A DNA stretch of 64,000 nucleotides from Pseudomonas sp. JAI120 (GTDB lineage: Bacteria > Pseudomonadota > Gammaproteobacteria > Pseudomonadales > Pseudomonadaceae), in assembly GCF_014207255.1 (NCBI RefSeq), contig NZ_JACHCZ010000001.1:234583-298582 (forward strand), written 5' to 3'. Shown here piece by piece: positions 16,087 through 24,394 of this stretch. Position 1 is the stretch's first letter. Every line of letters starts with the position of its first letter. Both the position numbers and the translations under genes were made by a program. Below the pieces are notes generated by a model. It was not told the origin of the DNA, made no database searches, and saw only the letters and a program-made list of their open reading frames with translations.

Positions 16087-17481
16087 TCAAGCTCCAGGGA
16101 ATGACAGCGAAAAACGGATAATCCCAGGCTTTGGCTGTTCGACACGCACGTGACCTCCATGCAGTTGCATGATTGCCACGACGATGGCGAGGCCAAGGCC
16201 GTAGGAGTCGGAGTTCTGCTGGCGAGACGCATCGCCGCGGTAAAAACGGTCGAAGAGTTTGCCCAGGGTTTCGTCGCTCAGTACAGGACCTTGGTTCTCC
16301 ACTTCAATCCGCGCACCGCTGTGGGAGTCCGTCACCCGCATCACAATCTCGGTGCCCTCGTAGGCGTAGCGAATCGCGTTCGCCACCAGGTTGCTCAAGG
16401 CTCTGCGCAGCAGCAATGGATCCGCGAGCACGTTGCCATCGCCTGTTATCTGGAAGCTCATTCGCCGCTCTTCAGCCAAGCCTTCAAAATATTCAGCAAT
16501 GCGCTGAGATTCGTCATGCAACGATAGTTGTTGGCGCTCCACCACCGCTTGCGCTTCATCGGCGCGCGCAAGGAACAGAATGCTTTCGACGATGCGCGAG
16601 ATCCGTTCGAGCTCTTCAAGGTTTGAAGCGATCAGTGCCTGATAGTCGTCCTCGCTGCGCCGCTGGCGAAGGGCGACCTGACAATGCCCCATAAGCGACC
16701 CCACCGGCGTGCGGATTTCATGGGCAAGGTCAGCGGAAAATTGCGTCAATCGCTGATAACCCTGGGCAAGGCGATCAAGCATTGCGTTATAGGCGTCACT
16801 CAGCTGTTGCAGTTCAACCGGCGTATCGGCGCTGTCCATGCGGCTGTGGAGACGCTCGGGTGTGATGGCTGCCGCATGGGCGGCCATTTCGCGCAACGGA
16901 CGCAGCCCTCGGCGCAGTACCAGGTAGCCCAGCAAGGCTGTCGCCAGAAAGGCAAGAGCAACGGCCAGGTAGATGCGTTCGCGATACGCCGCGAGCATAG
17001 CCATTTCCTTGCCCATGAGGTGTGCGGCTGTCAGTCGGACTTCACGTCCACCAGACGTCGTGACGACGGTAGCGGCGCGCAGCATTGTTCCCGAGTCGGT
17101 CACGCCGCTGCGCAGATCACTGACGCTCAGCTTTGTATTCTGGCCGATCACAGGCAGTTCAGGCAGCGTGACGTTGAGTGGATTTACCTGGATTACCGGT
17201 TGCTGCCCGGGTTCTTCAATGATGAAGATGTCGTCTTCGCTGTCGAGCATGTTCTTGAAAATCTGTGGGCTGTCGCGCAGCTTCTCGATGGCGAGCTCGT
17301 AGTGCAGCAGCTTGCGAAAGTGCTCCAGACGGCCCATGACCGCATGATCGCTGTACACCAAAACCGAGGCTTTCATCGTCTGATACAGGTAAACGCCCGC
17401 ACCGGCCACGGCGAGCATCGCTACCATGGAAAACGCCACGGTCGACCGCAGGGTCAGAGAGGGTTGACGTCGGGTCCGCAT
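16087..17481 (-). CDS. Sensor histidine kinase (CusS/HprS-like)
   Basis: The product has 464 residues: a first membrane helix (about 14-34), a periplasmic domain of about 130 residues, a second helix (about 168-190), HAMP, dimerisation domain with His254 in DLAHEIRTP, and ATPase domain with NLVANAIRYA (N box), GLGLAIV (G2 box). The layout and the LSQF/LTQFSADLAHE linker match the heavy-metal/oxidative sensor kinase group (CusS, IrlS, HprS). It overlaps the response regulator gene by 28 bases, so both are translated from one message. The divergent operon encodes a molybdoenzyme related to MsrP; in E. coli HprRS controls MsrPQ in response to reactive chlorine, which makes oxidant sensing a reasonable guess. 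Confidence 0.88.
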   Translation of the reverse strand: MRTRRQPSLTLRSTVAFSMVAMLAVAGAGVYLYQTMKASVLVYSDHAVMGRLEHFRKLLHYELAIEKLRDSPQIFKNMLDSEDDIFIIEEPGQQPVIQVNPLNVTLPELPVIGQNTKLSVSDLRSGVTDSGTMLRAATVVTTSGGREVRLTAAHLMGKEMAMLAAYRERIYLAVALAFLATALLGYLVLRRGLRPLREMAAHAAAITPERLHSRMDSADTPVELQQLSDAYNAMLDRLAQGYQRLTQFSADLAHEIRTPVGSLMGHCQVALRQRRSEDDYQALIASNLEELERISRIVESILFLARADEAQAVVERQQLSLHDESQRIAEYFEGLAEERRMSFQITGDGNVLADPLLLRRALSNLVANAIRYAYEGTEIVMRVTDSHSGARIEVENQGPVLSDETLGKLFDRFYRGDASRQQNSDSYGLGLAIVVAIMQLHGGHVRVEQPKPGIIRFSLSFPGA

Positions 17482-18149
17482 GGCCTCACCTCGCAGACAT
17501 AGCCGATACCGCGAATGGTATGGATCAACTTGATCGGGTAGGGCTGGTCGACCTTGTTGCGCAGGCGCTTCACCGCAACGTCCACCACGTTAGTATCGCT
17601 GTCGAAATTCATGTCCCAGACTTCCGAAGCGATCTGTGTCCTGGACAGCACATCGCCTGCCCGACGCAGAAACAGATGCAGCAGGGCGAACTCCTTGTTG
17701 GTCAACACGATTACCTGCTGTTGGCGTGTAACGCGACGCCGCACCAGATCCAGCTCCAGGTCGGCGAGGTGAAAATGGTCGGCTTCGCGAACTACACCGC
17801 GACGCAAAATGGTGCGGATGCGTAACAGCAGTTCGGTAAACGAAAAAGGTTTGACCAGGTAATCATCGGCGCCCAGTTCCAAGCCGCGAATGCGGTCATG
17901 CAATTGGTCGCGCGCGGTGAGGAACAGTACGGGAACGTCTTGTCTGGCGCGCAACAGCTCAATGATCTGAAACCCGTCAATCCCAGGCAACATCACATCC
18001 AGTACGATCAGGTCGTAGGTTGTATGCAGGGCCATGTGCAGGCCGTCGGCACCGTGCTGGGTCCAGTCGACGTTGTAACCGGACTCGCCGAGCCCCTTTT
18101 TGAGGTACTCACCTGTTTTGGTGTCATCTTCAATCAGCAGGATATGCAT
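17454..18149 (-). CDS. Response regulator, OmpR/PhoB family (CusR/HprR-like)
   Basis: The product has 231 residues from MHILLIEDD, the usual start of this group; an upstream in-frame ATG at 18197 would add 16 atypical residues. The receiver domain has the acidic pair Asp8-Asp9, phosphoacceptor Asp51 in IVLDVMLPG and Lys in YLVKPFSF. The C-terminal winged helix ends with DVAVKRLRNKVD and IRGIGYVCE. It is cytoplasmic and should bind direct or inverted repeats near its own promoter and the divergent operon. No strong ribosome site was seen before either start. Confidence 0.9.
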   Translation of the reverse strand: MHILLIEDDTKTGEYLKKGLGESGYNVDWTQHGADGLHMALHTTYDLIVLDVMLPGIDGFQIIELLRARQDVPVLFLTARDQLHDRIRGLELGADDYLVKPFSFTELLLRIRTILRRGVVREADHFHLADLELDLVRRRVTRQQQVIVLTNKEFALLHLFLRRAGDVLSRTQIASEVWDMNFDSDTNVVDVAVKRLRNKVDQPYPIKLIHTIRGIGYVCEVRPCGPDVNPL

Positions 18150-18243
18150 CGTGAGGTGCGCTCGGGTCTCTTCATGACGGGATTCAGCCCGCGACATCGG
18201 TATCTCGGTTGTGCAGTGTAACGGGATGAGCGGGCGCAGTCGG

Positions 18244-18257
18244 TTACATTTCTGTCA
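18244..18257. promoter_or_regulatory. Candidate response-regulator box in the two-component/molybdoenzyme divergent region
   Basis: TTACA-TTTC-TGTCA (18244-18257) is an imperfect dyad of the TxACA-N4-TGTxA form, similar in style to boxes bound by CusR/CopR-type regulators. A second TGACA word follows at about 18280 in a partial dyad (ATGACA...TATCAT). Both lie between the regulator start (18149) and the exported protein gene (18366). Binding by the neighbouring regulator is inferred. Confidence 0.4.
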
Positions 18258-18365
18258 TTCATGGGCAGGGGCTGGCGAATGACAAAAATATCATTCGGCG
18301 GTCATCGTGACGTCCCGGTCTGCGGACGAGGATGGCGGCACATCAACCCATGAGGAATTGTCGCC

Positions 18366-18977
18366 ATGCAACTCAAACACGCCCTGTCTACCACGTTCGG
18401 TTTGTTGATGCTCAGTGCCGCCGTCATTGCCACCGCGGCCGACATGCCGGTAATCAAACCACTGCGTGGCACGGTGGAAAGTGTCAGCAACAATACGCTG
18501 ACATTCACTGTCCGCTCGGGCGCTAAGCAGACTATCGGACTGACTGACAAGACCAGTATCAACCGGGTATCGAAGGCCAATATCGACTCGATCAAATCCG
18601 ACAGCTTCATTGGCTCGGCGGCCATTCCGCAGACCAACGGAACATTGAAGGCGCTGGAGGTCACGGTATTCGACGCCAGCCTCAAGGGCAGTGGCGAAGG
18701 TCATTACGGCTGGCAGAACGCGGATGGCAGCACAGGCACCATGACCAACGGTACCGTGGGGAAGCTGTCCAAAGCTGACGGTCGCACATTGACCGTCAAC
18801 TACAAGGGCGGCGAGAAACAAATCGTCGTACCGGATGATGTGCCAATCGCCTACGTCGAGTCAGGCAAAGCCGATGAACTGGTCAAAGGCGCGAAAATTG
18901 TCGTGTTCCCGGCTGCGGATGGAACCACCGCGCGTGGCATTGCGGTTGGCAAGGATGGCTTCCAACCACCGATGTAA
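18366..18977 (+). CDS. Exported small beta-rich protein, possibly OB-fold
   Basis: The product has 203 residues with a Sec signal peptide (MQLKHALSTTFGLLMLSAAV, cut near ATA-AD at about 25). The mature protein has two similar beta-rich halves beginning LRGTVESVSNNTLTFTVRSG and GTVGKLSKADGRTLTVNYKG, each reading as a GxVxxxxxxxLxV repeat like DUF5666-type OB folds. No metal-binding cysteines are present. It heads an operon with a cytochrome b561-like protein and a Tat-exported molybdoenzyme, so a periplasmic accessory or cofactor-related role is possible. Homologues are sometimes labelled metal transporter permease, but no membrane helices support that. Confidence 0.75.
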   Translation: MQLKHALSTTFGLLMLSAAVIATAADMPVIKPLRGTVESVSNNTLTFTVRSGAKQTIGLTDKTSINRVSKANIDSIKSDSFIGSAAIPQTNGTLKALEVTVFDASLKGSGEGHYGWQNADGSTGTMTNGTVGKLSKADGRTLTVNYKGGEKQIVVPDDVPIAYVESGKADELVKGAKIVVFPAADGTTARGIAVGKDGFQPPM

Positions 18978-19048
18978 TCACCTGAAAAGGCAGGGGCGCT
19001 GCCGTCTGGCAACGCTCCGCTCCATGGATGGTTTGCAAGGGGAACCAC

Positions 19049-19672
19049 GTGAGACAGAAAAAGCTTCATCCCTGGCCGGTTCGCCTCACCCACTGGCTCA
19101 ACGCCGTTTGCATGGTCTGCATGTTCATGAGCGGTTGGTCCATTTACAACGCCTCGCCACTGTTCAGCTTCAGGTTTCCGGTGGCGGTGACCGTGGGCGG
19201 ATGGCTGGGCGGGTCGCTGGCCTGGCATTTCGCATTCATGTGGCTGCTGCTGATCAACGGCGCAATCTATGTGCTGTACGGGTTGGTCAGTCGCCATTTC
19301 AAACGCGAGCTGCTGCCCGTCGGGCTTGCCGCCTTGAAGCATGATTTTACGGACGCTTTGCGCTTACGGCTGGTGCATGAACAGGGTGTCTACAACACAG
19401 TGCAGCGCCTGATGTACTGGATCGTGCTGGCGGCAGGCGCACTCGTCGTCATCTCGGGCGTAGCGATCTGGAAACCCATTCAACTTCAAGAGTTGGTCGC
19501 GCTACTGGGCGGCTATGACATTGCACGTTATGTACATTTCGGGGCGATGGCGATGATTGCTGCATTCGTCGTGATTCATCTGATCTTGGTGATTTTGGTA
19601 CCGAAAACCCTGCTGCCAATGATTACGGGTGGAGTGCGGTCTCTTGATGCCGGGGAAAATGGCCATGACTGA
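19049..19672 (+). CDS. Cytochrome b561-type membrane protein (Ni_hydr_CYTB-like)
   Basis: The product has 207 residues and four to five membrane helices. GTG at 19049 is chosen since AAGGGG lies seven bases before it; an ATG at 19028 is the alternative. The motif HPWPVRLTHWLNA at the N-terminus with its histidine, and later histidines in YVHFGAMAMI and AAFVVIHL, are typical of diheme b-type cytochromes that pass quinol electrons to periplasmic oxidoreductases. It precedes and overlaps the molybdoenzyme gene by eight bases. By analogy with MsrQ (though from a different family) it is the likely electron donor. Confidence 0.85.
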   Translation: MRQKKLHPWPVRLTHWLNAVCMVCMFMSGWSIYNASPLFSFRFPVAVTVGGWLGGSLAWHFAFMWLLLINGAIYVLYGLVSRHFKRELLPVGLAALKHDFTDALRLRLVHEQGVYNTVQRLMYWIVLAAGALVVISGVAIWKPIQLQELVALLGGYDIARYVHFGAMAMIAAFVVIHLILVILVPKTLLPMITGGVRSLDAGENGHD

Positions 19673-20432
19673 ACTTAGAAAAACTGTTCAGCGCGTCAGG
19701 CTTGAACCTGCGCAACAGCTTGAACTGGAAAACATTCAGCGCCGGCATTTTCTTCGGGCCGGCCTGACGGTGGGCGCGATGTCGATGCTGACCGGTTGCA
19801 ACCTGCAGGACGGCGATCAGGTCGACAAAGTACTTTGGGCCATGTCGCGCTGGAACGACCGGGTCCAGGCGTGGCTGTTCAGCGGACAGAAACTGGCACC
19901 GACCTTCACCCGCGCCCAGATCACTACGCCGTTTCCGTTCAACGCATTCTATGGTCAGGACGATATCCCTGAGGTGGACCTCGCCAGTTACTCGCTCGCC
20001 GTCTCCGGCCGGGTCAGGGACAAGGCCCCCTGGACACTCGAAAGCTTACGCAAACTGCCGCAACGTAGCGATATCACCCGTTTGATCTGTGTTGAAGGCT
20101 GGAGCGCCATCGGGCAATGGGGAGGTGTACCGCTGAAAACCTTCCTGGAACACATCGGCGCCGACACCACAGCGAAATTTGTCGGTTTCAAATGTGCTGA
20201 TCGTTACTACTCCAGTCTGGACATGCCGACGGCCTTGCACCCACAGACACTGCTGGCGCTGGATTACACCGATGTCGCGTTGCCGCCCGAGTACGGCTAT
20301 CCGCTGCGGGTTCGAGTACCCACCAAATTGGGGTTCAAAAACCCCAAGCATGTTGTCGAGATTTTCGTGAGCAACGACAACCCCGGTGGGTATTGGGAAG
20401 ACCAGGGATACAACTGGTTCAGCGGGATCTGA
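19665..20432 (+). CDS. Tat-exported molybdopterin oxidoreductase, sulfite-oxidase fold (MsrP-like)
   Basis: The product has 255 residues from the ATG at 19665, which has GGGGA eight bases upstream and overlaps the previous gene. The N-terminus has a twin-arginine motif (RRHFLRAG, Arg26-Arg27) followed by a lipobox ending in Cys45 (LTGC), so this should be a Tat-translocated lipoprotein. The molybdopterin domain carries the Mo-ligand Cys142 in ICVEGWS, matching MsrP's CVEAWS, and VRVPTKLGFKNPK near the end. It lacks the dimerisation domain of true sulfite oxidases. It most likely reduces an oxidised small molecule or protein sulfoxide in the periplasm, using electrons from the cytochrome encoded upstream. 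Confidence 0.88.
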   Translation: MTELRKTVQRVRLEPAQQLELENIQRRHFLRAGLTVGAMSMLTGCNLQDGDQVDKVLWAMSRWNDRVQAWLFSGQKLAPTFTRAQITTPFPFNAFYGQDDIPEVDLASYSLAVSGRVRDKAPWTLESLRKLPQRSDITRLICVEGWSAIGQWGGVPLKTFLEHIGADTTAKFVGFKCADRYYSSLDMPTALHPQTLLALDYTDVALPPEYGYPLRVRVPTKLGFKNPKHVVEIFVSNDNPGGYWEDQGYNWFSGI

Positions 20433-20507
20433 TGGCGCAAAAACTGAACAGCCACGCCAGGAATGCTGGCGAGACTCATGACACCAGACCTGATATGAGG
20501 CGTCCCC

Positions 20508-21146
20508 ATGACCGATATATCTGCGGTACCGCCAACTTCATCAGTGTTGCCGACTTCGGGAAATAAGAAGTCGGCAACGGCCCATGGAGCAGATTTCCAA
20601 TCCCAATTGCAGGCCCAGTCCAGATCATCTGTGCAGGAGCCGGCTACAACCCGGGCTCATCTGTTATCGGAATCGACCACAAACCTGTCATGCCGGCCGG
20701 AGATACGAGCACTGCTTCAATCGTTGGCACGGCGCGGGAACGCCGACGGTGCTTTCAGCAGACCAGGCCGATCATTGCCATGTACGCGAGCCAGCGGCCT
20801 GGATATCGCGGACTTCAACTTCCCTGATCGAAACGTTCTGGAGAGCAGTGAGGTTATTAAACACATCTGCGGAAGTGAGGAGGGTAGACGGCCCTACTCA
20901 AAGTCCTTTGATGAGCGAATCGTGTGTACTTTCAATGGCGAGGAAAGCGAATTCTCTTCTGACGTGATCTGCAAAGAGGGATTGAATGCGTTCGCTACCG
21001 CAGTGGCTCTTTCCCCAATAACCCTCACCTGGTTACCGATTGAGATTGTTAGAGCACCGCTACGGTCGACTGGCATACGAATTTTCCGCCGTCGCAAGTC
21101 CTCTTCAGTCGACAGCCACCTTCTCGACAAGTCAATTTCAGAGTAA
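20508..21146 (+). CDS. Hypothetical protein, 212 residues
   Basis: An ATG at 20508 has GAGG seven bases upstream, and the frame is open to 21146. The first 70 residues are rich in Ser, Thr, Pro and Gln (low-complexity, like a flexible leader), with a possible soluble domain after it. No signal peptide, membrane helix or known motif is visible. The region is more AT-rich than its neighbours. It stands alone between the molybdoenzyme and a RidA gene. It could be a recently acquired gene, or an open frame by chance; the ribosome site favours a real gene. Confidence 0.45.
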   Translation: MTDISAVPPTSSVLPTSGNKKSATAHGADFQSQLQAQSRSSVQEPATTRAHLLSESTTNLSCRPEIRALLQSLARRGNADGAFSRPGRSLPCTRASGLDIADFNFPDRNVLESSEVIKHICGSEEGRRPYSKSFDERIVCTFNGEESEFSSDVICKEGLNAFATAVALSPITLTWLPIEIVRAPLRSTGIRIFRRRKSSSVDSHLLDKSISE

Positions 21147-21385
21147 AGGCGTTAAACGGGCGGATCTCGATAGCTCTTTCGCCGCGTGGCTAGTATTTCT
21201 ATGGATACAGCAGCTAAGCCAATGCTCGCCTTTATTTATTAGTGGTCTGTCGTTCGCTTACTGGCCCGGATTGCTAGAGTGGCGAATGCGGTTTTATGAG
21301 GCTGGGTTGACCCGTGGCCCGAGTGGGCGCTGTTCTGGCACGTGAGTTAGCTTTCGTATCCGTTTATATTTTGGGCTCCACAACC

Positions 21386-21778
21386 ATGACTGATCGTCAG
21401 CTCATTGTTCCAGAAGGCATGAGATTGCTCTGCGAACATGCTGGTTATGCACCAGCTGTAAAGGTAGGAAAGACTCTATACTGCGCTGGCCAGGTAGGCC
21501 GGACGCCGGAATTATCAGTTATCGAAGACCCAGAGCAGCAGTTTTTGGCAGCATGGGACAATCTTCGGCTCGTCTTGGAGGCCGGCGGCTGCGAATTTGA
21601 AGATGTCGTCGAAATGACAACTTATCACGTCGATATGCACCGCCACATGCCAATTTTTAGACACGTGAAGGATAAAGTCTTTCCTCGGAGTACTTGTGCA
21701 TGGACATGCATAGGTGTCGGTGAACTGGCTCGCCCCGGCCTTCTCGTGGAGATCAAATGCATCGCCGTAGAGCGATAA
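21386..21778 (+). CDS. RidA/YjgF family enamine/imine deaminase
   Basis: The product has 130 residues from MTDRQL. The family fold is clear: LYCAGQVGRTP (after the first strands), QQFLAAWDNLRLVLEAGG helix, VVEMTTYHVDM strand, and the C-terminal signature LARPGLLVEIKCIAVER. RidA proteins hydrolyse reactive enamines and imines released by PLP enzymes and amine oxidases. This paralogue differs from the one at 53938. It is separated from both neighbours by more than 150 bases and has no obvious partner; its promoter probably lies in 21147-21385, where I see no other gene. Confidence 0.9.
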   Translation: MTDRQLIVPEGMRLLCEHAGYAPAVKVGKTLYCAGQVGRTPELSVIEDPEQQFLAAWDNLRLVLEAGGCEFEDVVEMTTYHVDMHRHMPIFRHVKDKVFPRSTCAWTCIGVGELARPGLLVEIKCIAVER

Positions 21779-21932
21779 CTTTTCTGATAGGCACCTGAAT
21801 ATACAAGTCCTGGATGGGTGTTCATCTATGCGGCAGCAGATGTGAAACTTCACTCGCCCGCTGTGTCGGCAGGCACGCCATCCGCACGTTCCCAAGCCTA
21901 CTGGCGACGGGCAAGGCAGGATTGTTTGAAGC

Positions 21933-22874
21933 TCAGTGTGATGACACGAAGGGCGAAGGGGTTGTCGGTGCCGGCAACGCATAAGCCTGCTTCATCCACG
22001 CCACCTCCGCTATTGGCGTGCGTCCAAAGAGGTGCTTGAAATCGCGGCTAAATTGCGAAGCACTTTCATAACCCACCAGAAATGCCGACTTGGCCGCTGT
22101 CAGGTCGTTACGCAGCATCAGTAATCGCGCTTGATGCAACCGCGTCGACTTGAGGTACTGCATAGGCGAGGAATCGGTCACCTTGCGAAAATGTAGATGA
22201 AAGTTAGGCACGCTCATCTGCGCTTCCTGAGCGAGGATTTCTACATCCAGACGCTCTTGGTAACAGCGGTGGATTTTGTGAATGGCGCGCGTCACCTTGC
22301 CGAACTGACCCTGCTGTGCGATAGCCGCGCGTAGGGTGCCGCCTTGTTCGCCAGTGAGGATGCGGTAGTAGAGTTCGCGCAACATCGCTGGTCCGAGGAT
22401 TTGCGCGTCGGTGCAGTCGCCCATGACTTCCAGAAAACGCAGGGTTGACTGGCGCAGCGGTTCGTCCATGGGCGAAGCGTACATGCCCATAGGCTGAGCC
22501 ACGCCGATGTTCCATACCTCATCTACCTGCTGAATCAGCTCGGCGGCCAGATTGAAATCCAGACGTATGTACACCGCCAGCATTGGCTCCGCCTCGCTAG
22601 CGTCGGTCTCCATTGTAAAAGGCACTGGCACTGACACCACCAGATAATGCTGGGCGTCATAGATGTAAACTTCATCACCCAGATAGCCGCGTTTCTGCCC
22701 CTGACAGAGGATGACGATGCCCGGTTCATATAAAACCGGCGTGCGCGTCAGCGGCCGGTTGGAACGCAGAAAACGCACATCATCCAGCGGACTCAGGTTG
22801 TAACCCTCCAGCGGTGCAAGCTGGCCCATCAACTGCACCATACGCGCAGTGCTAGGGTTCTTGGGCTTCGGCAT
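21933..22874 (-). CDS. AraC family transcriptional regulator (AraC_N cupin type)
   Basis: The product has 313 residues from MPKPKNPST; a longer frame to 22934 overlaps the upstream SDR gene and lacks a better ribosome site. Residues 15-170 form the AraC_N ligand-binding cupin (FLRSNRPLTRTPVLYEPGIV, GYLGDEVYIYDAQHYLVVSV), as in YqhC-like regulators. The C-terminal domain has two helix-turn-helix motifs (AQEAQMSVPNFHLHFRKVT and SAFLVGYESASQFSRDFKH). It lies 26 bases downstream of the SDR gene on the same strand, so both are probably one operon controlled by this protein through the direct repeats at 23796-23829. YqhC-like proteins often sense aldehydes. Confidence 0.9.
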   Translation of the reverse strand: MPKPKNPSTARMVQLMGQLAPLEGYNLSPLDDVRFLRSNRPLTRTPVLYEPGIVILCQGQKRGYLGDEVYIYDAQHYLVVSVPVPFTMETDASEAEPMLAVYIRLDFNLAAELIQQVDEVWNIGVAQPMGMYASPMDEPLRQSTLRFLEVMGDCTDAQILGPAMLRELYYRILTGEQGGTLRAAIAQQGQFGKVTRAIHKIHRCYQERLDVEILAQEAQMSVPNFHLHFRKVTDSSPMQYLKSTRLHQARLLMLRNDLTAAKSAFLVGYESASQFSRDFKHLFGRTPIAEVAWMKQAYALPAPTTPSPFVSSH

Positions 22875-22900
22875 CGATTGCACGTTCTCCACTGTTATGC

Positions 22901-23734
22901 TCAGCCGTCCGTGGAACAACTCAGCGCTTCCCATTGCTCAATACTCTCCGCCGTCCGGTGCAACTTGTCACGCACCAGAGCCAGGGCGTCGCTGCCCAGC
23001 AGCAGTTGAGCCGGCGGGTTAGGGCTGGTGATAATAGTCATCATGGCGCGTGCGGCTTTCTGCGGGTCGCCCAGTTGAAGGCCGCTTTTTTCCTCACGGG
23101 CTTTTCGCACCGGGTCGAAGGTCGCATCGTAGTCACTGATGCTGCGCGGCGTACGCTGCATCGAACGACCTGCCCAGTCCGTTCGGAAAGACCCCGGCGC
23201 CACGGCCGTTACAAAAATATTGAAGGGTGCAAGCTCCTTGTTCAACGTATCAGAGATGCCCTCCAGGGCAAATTTGCTGCCGCAGTAGTAAGCAATACCT
23301 GGCATGGTGATATAGCCACCCATGGATGTGATATTGAGGATATGCCCCGCCCGTCGCTGGCGAAAAAAGGGCACAAACGCCTTGGTCATCGCCACCGCGC
23401 CGAATACATTGACGTCGAACTGACGGCGCATTTCCTCCAACGACGACTCCTCGAAAACCCCTTCGTGGCCATAACCCGCGTTGTTAACCAGCACGTCCAC
23501 CGGGCCATACTGATCCTCAACAGCGGCGACGACGGCGTCGATGGCATTAAAGTGGGTAACGTCCAGCACCACGCCATGGGCTCTCTCAGGCAAGAGCGTT
23601 TGGAACGTTGCCAGAGAGGATTCGCTGCGAACAGTGCCGATCACTCGATGGCCCTGAGCGAGAGCTTCCTTAGCCAGGGCCTGGCCAAAGCCGCTACTAA
23701 CGCCCGTGATAAAAATGGTTTTTTCTGCACGCAT
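22901..23734 (-). CDS. Short-chain dehydrogenase/reductase
   Basis: The product has 277 residues, starting MRAEKTIFITG with AGGAG eight bases upstream. It has TGVSSGFG (cofactor motif, 10-17), NNAGYG, the catalytic Ser in NITSMGG and YCGSK for YxxxK. The glycine-rich motif and the long C-terminus with GSFRTDWAGRSM place it with the oxidoreductases of the 17-beta-HSD-like classical SDR group common in proteobacteria. It is the first gene of a probable operon with the AraC regulator. Substrate unknown. Confidence 0.9.
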   Translation of the reverse strand: MRAEKTIFITGVSSGFGQALAKEALAQGHRVIGTVRSESSLATFQTLLPERAHGVVLDVTHFNAIDAVVAAVEDQYGPVDVLVNNAGYGHEGVFEESSLEEMRRQFDVNVFGAVAMTKAFVPFFRQRRAGHILNITSMGGYITMPGIAYYCGSKFALEGISDTLNKELAPFNIFVTAVAPGSFRTDWAGRSMQRTPRSISDYDATFDPVRKAREEKSGLQLGDPQKAARAMMTIITSPNPPAQLLLGSDALALVRDKLHRTAESIEQWEALSCSTDG

Positions 23735-23795
23735 GGGGCGCACTCCTGAATATATAAGGTCAGGCTATGCTAGGGCGCAGAGTGGTTGGGAACTA

Positions 23796-23829
23796 TGCCT
23801 GATTCGATTTTAGTATTGCCTGATTCTAT
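23796..23829. promoter_or_regulatory. AraC-type direct repeat upstream of the SDR-AraC operon
   Basis: TGCCTGATTCGAT (23796-23808) and TGCCTGATTCTAT (23817-23829) are 13-base direct repeats with one mismatch, 21 bases start to start, or two helical turns. They lie 62 bases upstream of the SDR start at 23734, next to a TATATT/TAGCAT-like -10 region. This is the geometry of a dimeric AraC-family activator site. The regulator encoded in the same operon is the natural candidate. Confidence 0.6.
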
Positions 23830-24394
23830 CGGAGTGCTCGGCGAGCAACCTCAAATCTAGTGGAAAAAAACGAGGCCAAAGGAAGAAAAGCGACGGGCTT
23901 ATTTACCTGCACTAATGTCTGCTTCGTGTCGCAAGTCGTTTTTCGGTAACGTTGATGTGCATGCGGTCTGGCCGAGGGTGTCGCACCTGCGCTCCAAGGT
24001 TTTCGCATTGGCAGTAAAGGCTATGCGCGCAGTTAATCGCTGAACGGATCGAACATCAGGTGTCGGAACCATTTATTGACGGGGCCCGTTTGCATTTGCT
24101 GGGCCAAAATAAGTTGATGGCGATTTCGGTGAGGCAGCGGGACTGGCGGACTTGGAAATAAAGGATCTCCATGCCCATGAAAAGCCAGAAATGCTCAGCT
24201 AAACAGCCTGCCCGACAACGCCTAAAGACTCTCAGGATCGCCAAAAAACATTTCGACTGGGCTCTAACTCGGTAGTTTCAGTTTGAAAAAATCTTAATAT
24301 GCCCCCAATTTTGCCCCCACTCAGACGCCGTACATAAGCGATCACGAATGGCGATTCCTGACGAAATCCAGTATGGCTCTGGATGGCTTTCGGT
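23830..24394. other. Non-coding interval holding dispersed repeat copy 2
   Basis: No gene is supported. Short open frames here lack ribosome sites and protein-like composition. The interval contains the repeat at 24163-24266 and the C-rich words ATATGCCCCCAAT and TTGCCCCCACTCAG just to its right, also seen around repeat copy 1. It separates the SDR-AraC operon from the cytochrome b561 gene. Confidence 0.5.
24163..24266 (+). repeat. Dispersed ~105-bp repeat, copy 2
   Basis: Same orientation as copy 1 at 8594-8698 and about 93% identical by eye. Copy 2 differs by one missing base near its left end (CCATGCCCATG against CCGTGGCCTATG) and by GGATCGCCAAAAAACATTTC in place of GGGTCGCCGAAGAACATTTT. 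On the reverse strand it again reads MFFGDPESL then stop. Together the copies bound 8699-24162. Confidence 0.8.
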
